Below, piece after piece: positions 26,722-38,078 of a stretch of DNA of 60,315 nt. The position numbers were made by a program, and so were the translations under genes. Location of the stretch: assembly GCF_018403265.1 (NCBI RefSeq), contig NZ_BOSI01000012.1:1-60315 (forward strand), written 5' to 3'. Origin of the DNA: Paenibacillus sp. J31TS4. GTDB taxonomy: Bacteria; Bacillota; Bacilli; Paenibacillales; NBRC-103111. A model generated the notes under the pieces. It was not told the DNA's origin. It saw nothing but the letters and a program-made list of their open reading frames with translations, and did no database searches. The first letter of the stretch is position 1. Each line of letters starts with the position of its first letter.

Positions 26722-28797
26722 TTAAGCGCCTTTAGCCTTCGCAATGATCTCTTCAGCGATCGACTTCGGCACTTCTTCATAATGCGAGAGTTCCATCGAG
26801 AATACGCCACGACCCTGGGTTCCAGAGCGGAGGACAGTGGAAAATCCGAACATCTCGGACAACGGAACCTTCGCACGAACGATTTGCGAACCGGAGCGGC
26901 TGTCCATGCCCTCGATCCGACCGCGACGGGAGTTGAGCATTCCCATTGCATCGCCCATGTACTCTTCCGGAACCGTAACTTCCACTTTCATGATCGGCTC
27001 GAGGATGACAGGATTACACTTGTCTTTGGCTGCTTTGAGCGCCATCGAACCGGCAATCTTAAACGCCATCTCGCTGGAGTCGACATCGTGGTAGGATCCG
27101 TCGAAGATGGTTGCTTTGATATCGACGAGTGGGAAGCCGGCAAGTACGCCGTTCTTCATGGACTCTTCGATACCAGCTTGTACCGGAGCAATGTATTCTC
27201 TCGGTACGACACCGCCGACAATCTTGTTCTCGAACTGGAATCCGGTACCGGCTTCCAGCGGCTCGAACTCGATCCAAACGTGCCCGTATTGGCCGCGTCC
27301 GCCGGACTGGCGAACGAACTTGCCTTCCACCTTCGCAGGTGTGCGGAACGTCTCGCGGTAAGCAACTTGCGGTTTGCCAACGTTGGTTTCTACGCGGAAT
27401 TCGCGAAGCAGACGGTCAACGATGATTTCAAGGTGGAGCTCGCCCATCCCTTGGATAATCGTTTGGCCGGTTTCTTCATCCGTGTAGTAACGGAACGTCG
27501 GGTCTTCTTCTGCCAGCTTCGAGAGGCCTACGCCCATCTTGTCCTGGTCAGCTTTGGTTTTCGGTTCAACGGCGATCTCGATAACCGGTGCCGGGAAGTT
27601 CATGGACTCCAGGATAACCGGGCTCTTCTCGTCGCACAGTGTGTCGCCTGTAGTCGTATCCTTCAGACCGACAGCTGCTGCGATATCACCGGAATAAACT
27701 TCGCTGATCTCTTGACGGCTGTTGGCATGCATCTGCAGAATGCGGCCTACGCGCTCGCGCTTGCCTTTGGTTGCGTTCAGCACGTACGAACCGGATTGCA
27801 GAATACCGGAGTATACGCGGAAGAACGTCAGGCGGCCGACGTAAGGGTCGGTTGCGATTTTGAAAGCGAGTGCCGAGAACGGCTGGTCGTCGGCGGATTT
27901 ACGAGTAACTTCCGTCCCGTCTTCCAGAACACCTTTGATGTCCGGTACGTCAACAGGAGCCGGCAGGTAGCTGACAACGGCATCCAGCATAAGCTGAATC
28001 CCTTTGTTCTTATAGGAAGAACCAGCAATTACCGGGAAGATCTTAACATCGATCGTTCCTTTGCGAAGAGCGGCCTTGATTTCCTCTTTGGTGATTTCTT
28101 CGCCTTCGAGGTATTTCATGGTCAGATCTTCGTCCAGCTCAGCGACTTTTTCAATCAGCTCAGTTCTGAGCTCAGCCGCTTTTTCCTTGTATTCGTCCGG
28201 AATCTCGGTTTCTTCGATTTCCTTGCCCAGATCGTCCTTGTAAATGTAAGCTTTCTCTTCGATCAGGTCGATGAGACCGGTAAAGTCGCTCTCTGCACCG
28301 ATCGGAAGCTGAATAGCTACCGCATTTGCTTGGAGTCTGTCACGCATCGTTTCGATAACGTGGAGGAAGTCGGCACCAATGATGTCCATCTTGTTTACGT
28401 ATGCAATCCGAGGTACCGAGTAACGGTCCGCTTGTCTCCAAACGGTCTCAGATTGAGGCTCAACGCCTTCTTTCGCGCTGAAAACCCCTACAGCCCCATC
28501 CAGTACACGCAGGGAGCGTTCCACTTCGACGGTAAAGTCTACGTGGCCGGGTGTGTCGATAACGTTGATGCGGTGACCTTTCCACTGAGCGGTCGTCGCG
28601 GCAGACGTAATCGTAATGCCGCGCTCCTGCTCTTGCTCCATCCAGTCCATCGTAGCTGCACCTTCGTGAACTTCCCCGATTTTGTGGGTACGTCCGGTGT
28701 AGAACAGGATCCGTTCGGTCGTGGTGGTCTTACCGGCGTCAATGTGCGCCATAATCCCGATGTTGCGTGTATCTTTTAAGGAGAACTCTCTTGCCAT
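26722..28797 (-). CDS. fusA: Elongation factor G
   Basis: The 691-residue translocase GTPase. Motifs: [15 protein letters not shown] (G1), DTPGHVDF (G3), [10 protein letters not shown] (G4); domain IV and V blocks are complete, and it ends [18 protein letters not shown]. The ATG at 28797 ([12 protein letters not shown]) has AAAGGAG upstream; the nine-residue upstream extension is not family sequence. Between rpsG and tuf as in the classic str operon. Confidence 0.99.
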   Translation of the reverse strand: MAREFSLKDTRNIGIMAHIDAGKTTTTERILFYTGRTHKIGEVHEGAATMDWMEQEQERGITITSAATTAQWKGHRINVIDTPGHVDFTVEVERSLRVLDGAVGVFSAKEGVEPQSETVWRQADRYSVPRIAYVNKMDIIGADFLHVIETMRDRLQANAVAIQLPIGAESDFTGLIDLIEEKAYIYKDDLGKEIEETEIPDEYKEKAAELRTELIEKVAELDEDLTMKYLEGEEITKEEIKAALRKGTIDVKIFPVIAGSSYKNKGIQLMLDAVVSYLPAPVDVPDIKGVLEDGTEVTRKSADDQPFSALAFKIATDPYVGRLTFFRVYSGILQSGSYVLNATKGKRERVGRILQMHANSRQEISEVYSGDIAAAVGLKDTTTGDTLCDEKSPVILESMNFPAPVIEIAVEPKTKADQDKMGVGLSKLAEEDPTFRYYTDEETGQTIIQGMGELHLEIIVDRLLREFRVETNVGKPQVAYRETFRTPAKVEGKFVRQSGGRGQYGHVWIEFEPLEAGTGFQFENKIVGGVVPREYIAPVQAGIEESMKNGVLAGFPLVDIKATIFDGSYHDVDSSEMAFKIAGSMALKAAKDKCNPVILEPIMKVEVTVPEEYMGDAMGMLNSRRGRIEGMDSRSGSQIVRAKVPLSEMFGFSTVLRSGTQGRGVFSMELSHYEEVPKSIAEEIIAKAKGA

Positions 28798-28830
28798 GGT
28801 TATGTCTCCTTTCGTAAGCTCCACTCAATC

Positions 28831-29301
28831 CTACCAGCGGTAGTGAGCAAACGCCTTGTTGGCTTCCGCCATTTTGTGCGTATCTTCGCGCTTCTTCACG
28901 GAAGCGCCGGTGGCGTTGCTGGCGTCGATGATTTCAGCAGCCAAACGCTCTTGCATCGTCTTCTCTCCGCGGAGGCGGGAGTAGTTGACGAGCCAGCGCA
29001 ATCCAAGAGAAACACGGCGTTCCGGTTTCACTTCGATCGGTACTTGGTAGTTAGCACCGCCGACACGGCGAGCCTTTACTTCCAAGACAGGCATAATGTT
29101 CTTGATTGCTTGTTCAAATACTTCCATAGGATCCTTGCCAGTGCGTTCTTGAATCGCTTTGAAAGCATCATACAGGATCGTTTGGGCAGTACCGCGTTTG
29201 CCGTCGATCATGATGCGGTTGATCAGACGAGTGACCAGCTTGCTGTTGTAGATCGGATCCGGCAATACGTCTCTGCGAGTAACGGGACCTTTGCGTGGCA
29301 T
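28831..29301 (-). CDS. rpsG: 30S ribosomal protein S7
   Basis: A 156-residue S7, the primary assembly protein of the 30S head, contacting the E site. [20 protein letters not shown] start and the [19 protein letters not shown] helix are complete. 44 bases after rpsL. Confidence 0.98.
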   Translation of the reverse strand: MPRKGPVTRRDVLPDPIYNSKLVTRLINRIMIDGKRGTAQTILYDAFKAIQERTGKDPMEVFEQAIKNIMPVLEVKARRVGGANYQVPIEVKPERRVSLGLRWLVNYSRLRGEKTMQERLAAEIIDASNATGASVKKREDTHKMAEANKAFAHYRW

Positions 29302-29345
29302 AGTTATCCCCCTTTCTTTCGTTGTGGGTTACGATCTAGGATCGA

Positions 29346-29765
29346 TTATTTTTTCTCCTTCGGACGCTTCGTTCCGTACTTGGAGCGAGCTTGCTTCCGG
29401 TTGTTCACGCCAGCCGTATCGAGCGCACCGCGCACGATGTGGTAACGAACACCAGGAAGGTCCTTGACACGGCCTCCGCGAACCAGCACGACGCTGTGTT
29501 CTTGCAGGTTGTGGCCGATCCCCGGAATGTAGGCAGTAACCTCTACGCGGTTGGTCAGACGAACACGCGCGTATTTCCGAAGAGCCGAGTTAGGTTTCTT
29601 AGGAGTCATAGTCCCTACACGAGTGCAGACACCGCGCTTCTGAGGAGCGCTCAAATCCGTTTCTTCTCTTTTCAGTGCGTTGAAGCCTTTTTGAAGAGCA
29701 GGGGATTTGGACTTGTAAACCTTAGCTTGACGTCCCTTACGAACCAATTGGTTGATTGTTGGCAT
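29346..29765 (-). CDS. rpsL: 30S ribosomal protein S12
   Basis: A 139-residue S12 at the decoding centre. It begins [20 protein letters not shown]; the loops [17 protein letters not shown] and [15 protein letters not shown] are wild type at the lysines linked to streptomycin resistance. The ATG at 29765 follows GGAGGTG; a longer frame upstream is not family sequence. Confidence 0.98.
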   Translation of the reverse strand: MPTINQLVRKGRQAKVYKSKSPALQKGFNALKREETDLSAPQKRGVCTRVGTMTPKKPNSALRKYARVRLTNRVEVTAYIPGIGHNLQEHSVVLVRGGRVKDLPGVRYHIVRGALDTAGVNNRKQARSKYGTKRPKEKK

Positions 29766-29875
29766 TCTGGCACCTCCTTCCCATATTCGTGACAAGAGTC
29801 ATCTTGCACTGTTTCCGCCGCAAGCCCACAGAGCCAGGTGAGTCATAAAAACACACGAGAAAAGTTTTTGCTAAC

Positions 29876-29913
29876 GGGAGTACGGCATGAAATATCTTTC
29901 ATGAAGTACCCCC
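29876..29913 (-). other. Hairpin in the rplGB-rpsL spacer
   Basis: Two nested arms: GGGAGTAC...GTACCCCC outside and CATGAAA, TATC, TTTCATG inside (plus-strand reading). It stands in a 164-base gene-free spacer, about 110 bases before the rpsL start and about 16 bases after rplGB. Read on the minus strand it is followed by GTTAGCAAAAACTTTTC, too poor in T for a normal terminator; attenuator or protein-binding leader are alternatives. Confidence 0.5.
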
Positions 29914-29929
29914 GAAAACAAAAACACGG

Positions 29930-30184
29930 TTATCCTTCAGCCCTTATCGCAACCATGGCCGCGCCAACTTCGATTCCGCATGCTTTGCCAAGCTGCTTCA
30001 TCGAATCCACATAAGTGATCTGCACGCCCATCTTCTTGCAAAGGTTGACCATTTTCATCGTGATTCTCGGATCCGCATCTTCGGCGATAAACACCTCGGA
30101 CGCTTCGCCAAGCTCCACCATTCTTGTTGCCTGCTTTGTGCCAACGCTTAATTGTACCGCCTGTTTCACTTTATCATAAGACAT
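29930..30184 (-). CDS. rplGB: L7Ae-family kink-turn-binding ribosomal-like protein (YbxF type)
   Basis: An 84-residue L7Ae/L30e-family protein that binds kink-turn RNA. Core: SVGTKQATRMVELGEASEVF then EDADPRITMKMVNLCKKMGV. The B. subtilis counterpart YbxF sits at the same place and associates with ribosomes; its exact role is unsettled. The ATG at 30184 has TGGAGG nine bases upstream; 21 codons of open frame further up are not family sequence. It is first downstream of a strong promoter located after rpoC. Confidence 0.93.
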   Translation of the reverse strand: MSYDKVKQAVQLSVGTKQATRMVELGEASEVFIAEDADPRITMKMVNLCKKMGVQITYVDSMKQLGKACGIEVGAAMVAIRAEG

Positions 30185-30237
30185 TCTAGAATATCCTCCA
30201 AAGCACAGGAATCCAATATGAAACGGCACACTTCGAT

Positions 30238-30266
30238 ATATTAGCAAATGCTATATGCTGTGTCAA
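30238..30266 (-). promoter_or_regulatory. Sigma-A promoter of the rplGB-rpsL-rpsG-fusA-tuf unit
   Basis: Minus strand: -35 TTGACA (30261-30266, perfect), 17-base spacer, -10 TAATAT (30238-30243). The -35 directly abuts the hairpin that follows rpoC. The rplGB start is about 54 bases downstream. Confidence 0.85.
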
Positions 30267-30300
30267 GAAGGTTTCCCGACTTTTTATCGGGAGACCTTCT
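30266..30300 (-). terminator. Hairpin after rpoC, partial terminator
   Basis: Minus strand: AGAAGGTCTCCCGA, loop TAAAAAG, TCGGGAAACCTTCT. A 14-pair stem with one G-U pair, 15 bases after the rpoC stop. No proper T-run follows (TTGACA comes next), so read-through or RNA processing is likely. Confidence 0.65.
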
Positions 30301-30314
30301 TGCTTGCAGCAGCT

Positions 30315-33300
30315 TTACTTCTGATTCAGTACCGCTTCGCTTTCGCTCGCTTCGCCGTCCGTAGCTTGCTCCGCATCCAGCACTTCTTCTTCCGGAGCGT
30401 TCGGATCGGTGATCTTGACATTCCGATAGCGGGCCATCCCCGTTCCTGCCGGGATGAGCTTACCGATAATGACGTTCTCCTTGAGGCCGAGCAATTGGTC
30501 GACCTTGCCCTTGATCGCGGCATCGGTCAGGACACGAGTGGTCTCCTGGAACGACGCAGCCGACAGGAAGGAGTCGGTTTCGAGAGAAGCCTTGGTAATA
30601 CCGAGCAATACCGGCTTCGCCACAGCGGGCTCTTCACCTGCAACCAGCGCAACACGGTTAGCGGCCTCGTATTCATGAAGGTCAACAAACGCGCCAGGCA
30701 GGAGCGTCGTATTGCCGCTGTCGACAACACGGATCTTCCGCAGCATCTGACGAACCATGACTTCGATGTGCTTGTCGTTGATCTCAACGCCCTGGTTCCG
30801 GTAAACGCGCTGAACCTCTTGCAGAATGTAGTTCTGCACGCCGCGAATGCCTTTGATGCGCAGCATGTCTTTGGGGTCGATAGAGCCGTCCGTCAGCTCG
30901 TCGCCTGCTTCGATATGCTGGCCTTTGGTTACGCGGATACGGGAGCCGAAGGTGACCGAATAGACCTTAGTCTCGGCCTCGCCTTGCACTTCGATCTCGC
31001 GGCGGTCTTTGGCTTCGCGGATGTCCTTGACGATCCCGTCCACTTCGGTGATGATCGCCTGGCCTTTCGGGTTCCGGGCTTCGAACAGCTCCTGAATACG
31101 CGGCAGACCTTGGGTGATATCGTCGCCGGCTACGCCGCCGGTATGGAACGTACGCATCGTGAGCTGGGTTCCCGGCTCGCCGATGGATTGGGCAGCGATG
31201 ATGCCGACTGCTTCACCGATTTCGACGTGCTGGCCGGTGGCCAGGTTCCGTCCGTAGCACTTCTTGCAGACACCGTGACGAGCGCGGCAGCTGAGCACGG
31301 AGCGGATCTGAAGCTTCTCGATGCCCGCGTCAATGATGGCGTCCGCGATATTGGATTCGATCAGCTCGTTGCGATTCACGATGATCTCGCCGGTTTCCGG
31401 ATGGCGGATGGTCTCGAACGAGTACCGGCCTTCGATCCGGTCGAAGAGATCCTCGATCACCTCTTTGCCGTCCTGGATCTTGCTGACTACGAAGCCTTTG
31501 TCCGTGCCGCAATCCTCTTCGCGGACGATAACGTCCTGTGCGACGTCGACGAGACGACGGGTCAGGTAACCCGAGTCCGCGGTCCGCAGAGCCGTATCGG
31601 CCAGACCTTTCCGCGCACCGTGCGTGGAGATAAAGTACTCCAAGACGGTCAGGCCTTCGCGGAAGTTCGACTTGATCGGCAGCTCGATGATCCGGCCGGA
31701 CGGGTTCGCCATCAGACCGCGCATGCCGCCGAGCTGGGTAATCTGCGATTTGTTACCCCGCGCTTTGGAGTCGACCATCATCATGATGGAGTTGTACTTG
31801 TCGAGGGACTTCATCAAGATATCGGTGATTTCGTCCTTCGCCTTGCTCCAGATCGCGATGACGCGGTCGTACCGCTCTTCGTCGGTGATGAGACCGCGGC
31901 GGTACTGGTTGGTGACGACGCGTACCTTCTCCTCAGATTCCTCGAGGATCCGGTTTTTCTCAGGCGGTACGGTAACGTCCGCAACTGCAATTGTGACGCC
32001 CGCCTTCGTCGAATAGGTGAAGCCCAGCTCCTTGATCCGGTCAAGGATGATGGATGTTTGAGTCGTATGATAACGGCGGAAGCACTCGGCGATAATGGTC
32101 CCGAGGTATTCCTTGCCGATCGCCATCTTGTCTTGGGATTCCCGAATCCGCTCTGCCAGGTCGGCCCCTTTGTCGACAACGAAGTATTCGTCCGGTGTGC
32201 CGAGCAGCAGGTTCTTCTTGCTGGCTTCGTTAATGTAAGGGAATTCCGCAGGGAAGATCTCGTTGAAGATGATCTTGCCGATGGTCGTAATGAGCATGCT
32301 CTGCTGCTGCTGCTCCGTAAAGCAGGTCTTGTTCAGCTTCTTGGCTGGAATGGCCACGACTGCATGCAGCGAAGCAATGCCGCGCTGGTACAGCGAGACG
32401 GCTTCCTGGATCGAGCCGATAATCATGCCGCTGCCTTTGGCTTCCTTGTTGGACATGGTCAGGTAATACGAACCCAGAACCATATCCTGCGAAGGCGTAA
32501 CGACCGGCTTGCCGTCCTTCGGGTTCAGGATGTTGCCGGCTGCGAGCATCAGCAGACGGGCTTCCGCCTGCGCTTCAGCGGACAGCGGAACGTGAACCGC
32601 CATCTGGTCGCCGTCAAAGTCGGCGTTATACGCCGTACAGACGAGCGGATGGAGCTTTATGGCGCGGCCTTCCACTAGGATCGGCTCGAACGCCTGGATC
32701 CCCAGTCTGTGTAGCGTGGGGGCACGGTTCAGCAGAACCGGGTGTTCCTTGATCACTTCTTCAAGAACATCCCATACATCCGCACTGCTGCGCTCGACTT
32801 TGCGCTTTGCGCTCTTGATGTTATGAGCCAGGCCCTTGTTGACCAGCTCTTTCATCACGAACGGCTTGAACAGCTCAAGCGCCATTTCCTTCGGCAGTCC
32901 GCACTGGTACATCTTCAGGTTCGGGCCTACGACGATTACGGAACGGCCGGAATAGTCAACCCGCTTCCCGAGCAGGTTTTGACGGAAACGTCCCTGCTTT
33001 CCTTTGAGCATATGGCTGAGCGATTTGAGCGGACGGTTACCGGGACCGGTAACCGGACGGCCGCGGCGGCCGTTGTCGATCAGGGCGTCGACGGCCTCCT
33101 GCAGCATCCGCTTCTCGTTCTGCACGATGATGTCCGGCGCCCCCAGATCAAGCAGACGCTTGAGCCGGTTGTTCCGGTTGATAACGCGGCGGTACAGATC
33201 GTTTAGGTCGGACGTAGCGAAGCGTCCGCCGTCCAGCTGAACCATCGGGCGAAGCTCCGGCGGGATGACGGGCAGAACGTCCAACACCATCCACTCCGGC

Positions 33301-33965
33301 AGGTTTTTCGAGTTGCGGAACGCCTCGATGACCTCGAGACGCTTGATCGCGCGGTTGCGGCGCTGGCCTTGCGCGGTCTTGAGCTCTTCCTTGAGGGTTT
33401 CCAGCTCCTTCTCGATGTCCAGATCTTGAAGAAGCTTCTTGACGGCCTCGGCACCCATGCCGGCCTGGAAGGCGTACCCGTACTTCTCACGGTAGCTGCG
33501 ATATTCCTTCTCGGACAGGAGCTGCTTCTTCTCGAGCGGTGTATCGCCAGGGTCGGTCACCACGTAAGATGCAAAATAGATGACCTCTTCCAAGGAACGG
33601 GGAGACATGTCGAGGGCCAGGCCCATCCGGCTCGGAATGCCTTTGAAATACCAGATATGCGAGACAGGAGCGGCCAGCTCGATGTGGCCCATGCGCTCCC
33701 TCCGCACCTTCTGGCGGGTTACCTCGACGCCGCAGCGATCGCAGACGACGCCTTTGTAACGAACCCGCTTATATTTGCCGCAGTGACATTCCCAGTCCTT
33801 CGTCGGCCCGAAAATCTTCTCGCAGAACAAGCCTTCCTTCTCCGGCTTGAGCGTTCTGTAGTTGATCGTCTCCGGTTTTTTGACCTCGCCTCTCGACCAA
33901 GACCGGATCTTCTCCGGCGATGCCAATCCGATCTTCATGTATTCAAAGTTGTTCACGTCGATCAA
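30315..33965 (-). CDS. rpoC: DNA-directed RNA polymerase beta-prime subunit
   Basis: The 1216-residue catalytic subunit. The zinc site [20 protein letters not shown] is at residue 60, the active-site Mg motif [12 protein letters not shown] at about 449, and a second zinc set [13 protein letters not shown] at about 875. The bridge helix and trigger-loop region ([20 protein letters not shown]) are intact. Start TTG at 33965 ([19 protein letters not shown]) with GGAGG eight bases upstream. The C-terminal tail is acidic and variable, as in other Firmicutes. 67 bases after rpoB. Confidence 0.99.
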   Translation of the reverse strand: MIDVNNFEYMKIGLASPEKIRSWSRGEVKKPETINYRTLKPEKEGLFCEKIFGPTKDWECHCGKYKRVRYKGVVCDRCGVEVTRQKVRRERMGHIELAAPVSHIWYFKGIPSRMGLALDMSPRSLEEVIYFASYVVTDPGDTPLEKKQLLSEKEYRSYREKYGYAFQAGMGAEAVKKLLQDLDIEKELETLKEELKTAQGQRRNRAIKRLEVIEAFRNSKNLPEWMVLDVLPVIPPELRPMVQLDGGRFATSDLNDLYRRVINRNNRLKRLLDLGAPDIIVQNEKRMLQEAVDALIDNGRRGRPVTGPGNRPLKSLSHMLKGKQGRFRQNLLGKRVDYSGRSVIVVGPNLKMYQCGLPKEMALELFKPFVMKELVNKGLAHNIKSAKRKVERSSADVWDVLEEVIKEHPVLLNRAPTLHRLGIQAFEPILVEGRAIKLHPLVCTAYNADFDGDQMAVHVPLSAEAQAEARLLMLAAGNILNPKDGKPVVTPSQDMVLGSYYLTMSNKEAKGSGMIIGSIQEAVSLYQRGIASLHAVVAIPAKKLNKTCFTEQQQQSMLITTIGKIIFNEIFPAEFPYINEASKKNLLLGTPDEYFVVDKGADLAERIRESQDKMAIGKEYLGTIIAECFRRYHTTQTSIILDRIKELGFTYSTKAGVTIAVADVTVPPEKNRILEESEEKVRVVTNQYRRGLITDEERYDRVIAIWSKAKDEITDILMKSLDKYNSIMMMVDSKARGNKSQITQLGGMRGLMANPSGRIIELPIKSNFREGLTVLEYFISTHGARKGLADTALRTADSGYLTRRLVDVAQDVIVREEDCGTDKGFVVSKIQDGKEVIEDLFDRIEGRYSFETIRHPETGEIIVNRNELIESNIADAIIDAGIEKLQIRSVLSCRARHGVCKKCYGRNLATGQHVEIGEAVGIIAAQSIGEPGTQLTMRTFHTGGVAGDDITQGLPRIQELFEARNPKGQAIITEVDGIVKDIREAKDRREIEVQGEAETKVYSVTFGSRIRVTKGQHIEAGDELTDGSIDPKDMLRIKGIRGVQNYILQEVQRVYRNQGVEINDKHIEVMVRQMLRKIRVVDSGNTTLLPGAFVDLHEYEAANRVALVAGEEPAVAKPVLLGITKASLETDSFLSAASFQETTRVLTDAAIKGKVDQLLGLKENVIIGKLIPAGTGMARYRNVKITDPNAPEEEVLDAEQATDGEASESEAVLNQK

Positions 33966-34032
33966 GGAGCAACCCTCCTTAAAATATACTTGCTATACCT
34001 TGCGCATGATCGTGTCTATAGAAGGTGGAAGG

Positions 34033-37000
34033 TTATTCCATACCCATTTCTTCGCCTTCGAGATTCAGGTTCAGCTTGTCGCTTCCCGTTTCGTCTTCGT
34101 CGTCGATTTCTTTCATCTCGATCTCTTCCTCGTTCTCGGAGAGGATCTTGACGTCCATCCCCAGACTCTGCAGCTCTTTAATGAGAACCTTGAACGATTC
34201 CGGAACGCCAGGTTCCGGCACATTCTCTCCCTTGACGATCGATTCGTACGTCTTCACGCGGCCGACCACGTCGTCCGACTTGACGGTGAGAATCTCTTGC
34301 AGGGTATAGGCCGCGCCGTAGGCCTCGAGAGCCCAGACCTCCATCTCCCCGAACCGCTGGCCGCCGAACTGGGCTTTTCCGCCGAGTGGCTGCTGCGTAA
34401 CGAGAGAGTACGGACCGGTAGAACGGGCGTGGATTTTGTCGTCAACCATGTGCGCGAGCTTGATCATGTACATGACGCCGACGGTGACTTCCCGCTCGAA
34501 CGGTTCTCCCGTCCGGCCGTCATACAGCACGGTCTTGCCGTTGCGCTGCATACCCGCTTCTTCCATCGTATCGAAGACGTCGGTCTCGTGCGCCCCGTCG
34601 AAGACCGGCGTGGCGACGTGAATGCCGAGATACTTGGCGGCCATGCCGAGATGGACCTCGAGCACCTGCCCGATGTTCATCCGGGAAGGAACGCCGAGCG
34701 GGTTAAGCACGATTTCGACCGGTGTACCGTCCGGCAGGAACGGCATATCTTCTTCCGGCAGCACGCGGGAGATAACCCCTTTGTTTCCGTGACGTCCCGC
34801 CATCTTGTCGCCCTCGGAGATCTTCCGCTTCTGGGCGATATAGACGCGGACCAGCTGGTTAACGCCGGGAGGAAGCTCGTCGCCGTTCTCGCGGGTGAAG
34901 ACCTTCACGTCGACGACAATGCCGTCGGTACCGTGCGGAACGCGCAGGGACGTGTCGCGAACCTCGCGCGCCTTCTCGCCGAAGATCGCATGCAGCAGGC
35001 GCTCTTCCGCCGTCAGCTCGGTTACGCCCTTCGGCGTCACCTTGCCGACCAGAATGTCGCCGGCGCCGATCTCGGCCCCGATGCGAATGATGCCGCGCTC
35101 GTCGAGATTGCGGAGCGCTTCTTCCCCGACGTTCGGGATGTCGCGTGTAATCTCTTCCGGACCAAGCTTGGTATCGCGAGCTTCGGATTCGTATTCTTCA
35201 ATGTGGATCGACGTGTACACGTCTTCCTTGACGAGCTTCTCGCTCAGCAGGATAGCATCCTCGTAGTTGTAGCCTTCCCAGGTCATGAACGCTACGACGA
35301 CGTTACGACCGAGCGCCAATTCGCCCTGCTCGGTCGAAGGACCGTCCGCCAGAATGTCGCCTTTCTTGACGATATCGCCTTTCTTGGCGAGCGGACGCTG
35401 GTTGATGCACGTGCCCTGGTTGGAGCGCATGAACTTGTGCAGCTTGTATTTCACGAGATCGCCGTTCACGACCTTGCCGTCGACCGTCTCCTGACGGCGC
35501 AGCCAGATCTCGTTCGCCGACGACTTCTCGATGACGCCGTCATACTTGGACACAATGCAGACGCCCGAGTCCTTAGCCGACTTGTGCTCCATGCCGGTTC
35601 CGACGAGCGGAGCCTTCGGCACGAGAAGCGGAACGGCCTGACGCTGCATGTTCGAACCCATGAGCGCACGGTTGGAGTCGTCGTTCTCGAGGAACGGAAT
35701 CAGCGCCGTCGCGACCGAAACGACTTGCTTAGGCGAAACGTCCATATAGTCGATGCGTTCTTTGGGCAACGTAAGGATGTCGTCCTTGAAACGCACGATG
35801 ACGCTATCGTTGACGAATGTGCCGTCTTCGGCCAGCTCGGCGTTCGCCTGGGCAACGACGTAGTTGTCCTCTTCATCGGCGGTCAGATAAGAAATTTTAT
35901 CGGTCACCTTGCCGGTGTTCGGATCCACCCAGCGGTACGGAGCTTCGATGAAGCCGTACTCGTTGATGCGCGCGAACGTAGACAGGGAGTTGATCAGACC
36001 GATGTTCGGACCTTCCGGAGTCTCGATCGGACACATCCGGCCGTAGTGGGAGTGGTGAACGTCGCGAACCTCGAAGCCTGCGCGCTCCCGAGTCAGACCA
36101 CCCGGTCCAAGTGCCGAAAGACGGCGCTTGTGCGTCAGCTCGGCGAGCGGGTTCGTCTGGTCCATAAACTGGGACAGCTGGGAGCTGCCGAAGAACTCCT
36201 TGATCGACGCAATGACCGGACGAATGTTGATCAGCGCCTGAGGCGTGATAACGTTGGCGTCCTGAATGGACATCCGTTCGCGCACGACGCGCTCCATCCG
36301 GGACAGACCGATCCGGAACTGGTTCTGCAGCAGCTCGCCTACGGAGCGCAGGCGGCGGTTGCCCAGGTGGTCGATGTCGTCGGTGTTTCCGATGCCGTGC
36401 AGCAAGTTTATAAAGTAGTTAATCGACGAGATAATATCAGCCGCCGTAATATGCTTGACGGATTTGTCGATTACACCGTTCGAGATGACCTTGATCACCT
36501 TGCCGTCTTCGATCGGCGAGAACACGTCTACGCACTGGAGCGGAATATTCGCATTCTCGGTGACGCCTCCGGCAACCTGAAAATCGGACAGGCCGACGCC
36601 GTTCTCGAGGTGAGGCAGAATTTGATCGAGCAGACGGCGGTCGAGCACTTGACCGGTCTCGGCCAGAATCTCGCCCGTCTCCGGATCGAACAGCGTCTCT
36701 GCGAGTCGCTGGTTGAACAGACGGTTCTTGATGTGAAGCTTCTTGTTTATTTTGTAACGGCCGACATTGGCCAGATCGTAACGCTTTGGATCAAAGAAAC
36801 GGGCTACAAGCAGACTTCTCGCGTTGTCGAGAGTCGGCGGCTCGCCCGGACGCAGGCGCTCGTAGATCTCGATGAGAGCTTTGTCCGTGGAATCCGTATT
36901 GTCTTTGTCGAGCGTATTGCGGATGTACTCGTCGTCGCCGAGGAGGTCAAGAATCTCCGCATCCGTCCCGAAGCCAAGCGCGCGAAGCAGCACGGTTACC

Positions 37001-37569
37001 GGGATTTTTCTTGTACGGTCGATCCGGACATAGATGATGTCCTTCGCGTCCGTCTCCAGCTCGAGCCAAGCACCGCGGTTCGGGATGACCGTCGCGGTAT
37101 ACGTCTTCTTACCGTTTTTATCTATCTTGGTGCTGTAATAGACACTAGGGGAGCGAACTAGCTGACTGACGATAACCCGTTCCGCACCGTTGATAATGAA
37201 AGTGCCGGTTTCCGTCATGAGAGGGAAATCTCCCATGAATACTTCCTGCTCTTTCACTTCCCCCGTTTCCTTGTTGATCAGGCGAACCTTCACACGCAAG
37301 GGAGCTGCGTACGTTACGTCGCGCTCTTTGCAGTCATCGACCGTATACTTAGGCTCGCCTAAGCTGTAATCGATGAACTCCAACACTAGATTCCCCGTGA
37401 AATCCTGAATCGGCGAGATATCCTGGAACATCTCCCGAAGTCCTTCTTCCAAAAACCATTCATATGATTTTTGTTGAATTTCAATCAGGTTAGGGATCTC
37501 CAGCACTTCGTTAATGCGAGCGTACGATCTGCGACTGCGCCGACCAAACTGAACTTGATGACCCGCCAA
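34033..37569 (-). CDS. rpoB: DNA-directed RNA polymerase beta subunit
   Basis: A 1178-residue beta subunit. The rifampicin pocket [20 protein letters not shown] then [13 protein letters not shown] is wild type at all the usual resistance positions. [18 protein letters not shown] and the C-terminal [20 protein letters not shown] follow. The start is TTG at 37569 ([20 protein letters not shown]), preceded by GAGGGGTGA six bases upstream. The acidic C-terminal tail is of normal Firmicute type. Transcribed with rpoC from a promoter 470 bases upstream; the long leader holds hairpins. Confidence 0.99.
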   Translation of the reverse strand: MAGHQVQFGRRSRRSYARINEVLEIPNLIEIQQKSYEWFLEEGLREMFQDISPIQDFTGNLVLEFIDYSLGEPKYTVDDCKERDVTYAAPLRVKVRLINKETGEVKEQEVFMGDFPLMTETGTFIINGAERVIVSQLVRSPSVYYSTKIDKNGKKTYTATVIPNRGAWLELETDAKDIIYVRIDRTRKIPVTVLLRALGFGTDAEILDLLGDDEYIRNTLDKDNTDSTDKALIEIYERLRPGEPPTLDNARSLLVARFFDPKRYDLANVGRYKINKKLHIKNRLFNQRLAETLFDPETGEILAETGQVLDRRLLDQILPHLENGVGLSDFQVAGGVTENANIPLQCVDVFSPIEDGKVIKVISNGVIDKSVKHITAADIISSINYFINLLHGIGNTDDIDHLGNRRLRSVGELLQNQFRIGLSRMERVVRERMSIQDANVITPQALINIRPVIASIKEFFGSSQLSQFMDQTNPLAELTHKRRLSALGPGGLTRERAGFEVRDVHHSHYGRMCPIETPEGPNIGLINSLSTFARINEYGFIEAPYRWVDPNTGKVTDKISYLTADEEDNYVVAQANAELAEDGTFVNDSVIVRFKDDILTLPKERIDYMDVSPKQVVSVATALIPFLENDDSNRALMGSNMQRQAVPLLVPKAPLVGTGMEHKSAKDSGVCIVSKYDGVIEKSSANEIWLRRQETVDGKVVNGDLVKYKLHKFMRSNQGTCINQRPLAKKGDIVKKGDILADGPSTEQGELALGRNVVVAFMTWEGYNYEDAILLSEKLVKEDVYTSIHIEEYESEARDTKLGPEEITRDIPNVGEEALRNLDERGIIRIGAEIGAGDILVGKVTPKGVTELTAEERLLHAIFGEKAREVRDTSLRVPHGTDGIVVDVKVFTRENGDELPPGVNQLVRVYIAQKRKISEGDKMAGRHGNKGVISRVLPEEDMPFLPDGTPVEIVLNPLGVPSRMNIGQVLEVHLGMAAKYLGIHVATPVFDGAHETDVFDTMEEAGMQRNGKTVLYDGRTGEPFEREVTVGVMYMIKLAHMVDDKIHARSTGPYSLVTQQPLGGKAQFGGQRFGEMEVWALEAYGAAYTLQEILTVKSDDVVGRVKTYESIVKGENVPEPGVPESFKVLIKELQSLGMDVKILSENEEEIEMKEIDDEDETGSDKLNLNLEGEEMGME

Positions 37570-38036
37570 CTTTCTTCACCCCTCGTGACTACTTGAAATG
37601 TCTTGCAAATGAGAAAACATCCATCACGGCCCCTTTCTTGCGAAAGCGACCGTAGGAAGGAATTCTCTCATTCAAGCGTCCCCCGCTGGACAAGCCGACG
37701 GTTCCGCTTTATAATCTGAGAAAAACCATCGAACGAATTTTTCCTCAGACACAGCCGCCATGGGCGACCGCTTGTATTGGACTTAAGAAGCTCAGCGATA
37801 GGCAAAGCTTCCTTCACACAGAAAGCTTCGTGCAGCAACGGTTCCTGGCATATCCTAAAAATCAGTATACCCCGGCAGCCATTCCATAATCTCCCTCCGG
37901 TATATTCTCCGAAAATTTCAATCTGTGAGAAGTTCTCTCCTCTTAGATCAACGTCCTCGTGAACCTGCATCCGAAAAAAGACTTGACATTTTAACCAACT
38001 AAAGACACAAAGCCCATTTTATACTGACATTTTATA
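37570..38036 (-). promoter_or_regulatory. Long rpoB 5' leader
   Basis: About 465 transcribed bases without a convincing gene lie between the rpoB promoter and start. Seen: a GCAA-tetraloop hairpin (37626-37653, stem CTTTC/GAAAG extended by ACGG/CCGT) and a candidate 10-codon leader peptide (37855-37887). A 100-codon open frame at 37668-37970 has no ribosome site and no coding character. Leader-level control of rpoBC is plausible but unproven. Confidence 0.5.
37855..37887 (-). CDS. Candidate leader peptide upstream of rpoB (10 aa)
   Basis: ATG at 37887 with a full GGAGG ribosome site six bases upstream, encoding MEWLPGYTDF then TAG. The site is the best ribosome-binding site in the rpoB leader and lies about 150 bases after the promoter. 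With only ten codons, chance occurrence cannot be excluded. If real it would act through its translation rather than its product. Confidence 0.25.
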   Translation of the reverse strand: MEWLPGYTDF

Positions 38037-38065
38037 ATAATACCACGTACAAAGTCCAGAGTCAA
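38037..38065 (-). promoter_or_regulatory. Sigma-A promoter of rpoB-rpoC
   Basis: Minus strand: -35 TTGACT (38060-38065), 17-base spacer, -10 TATTAT (38037-38042). It starts right after the stop of the methyltransferase gene at 38079. Confidence 0.8.
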
Positions 38066-38078
38066 GGAAGACCTGGTA

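Noticed and set aside
26782-28779. 665-codon open frame on the plus strand, opposite fusA
   Set aside because: Antisense shadow of fusA with no recognisable domain or start signal.
30255-32678. 807-codon open frame on the plus strand, opposite rpoC
   Set aside because: Same shadow effect as over rpoB; it would begin in the rpoC terminator and has no ribosome site.
33862-37161. 1099-codon open frame on the plus strand, opposite rpoB
   Set aside because: It lies antisense to the certain rpoB gene. Its product has no domain pattern and arises because the codon bias of rpoB leaves the opposite strand free of stops.
37668-37970. 100-codon minus-strand frame in the rpoB leader
   Set aside because: No ribosome site before its ATG, no family resemblance. 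More likely untranslated leader.
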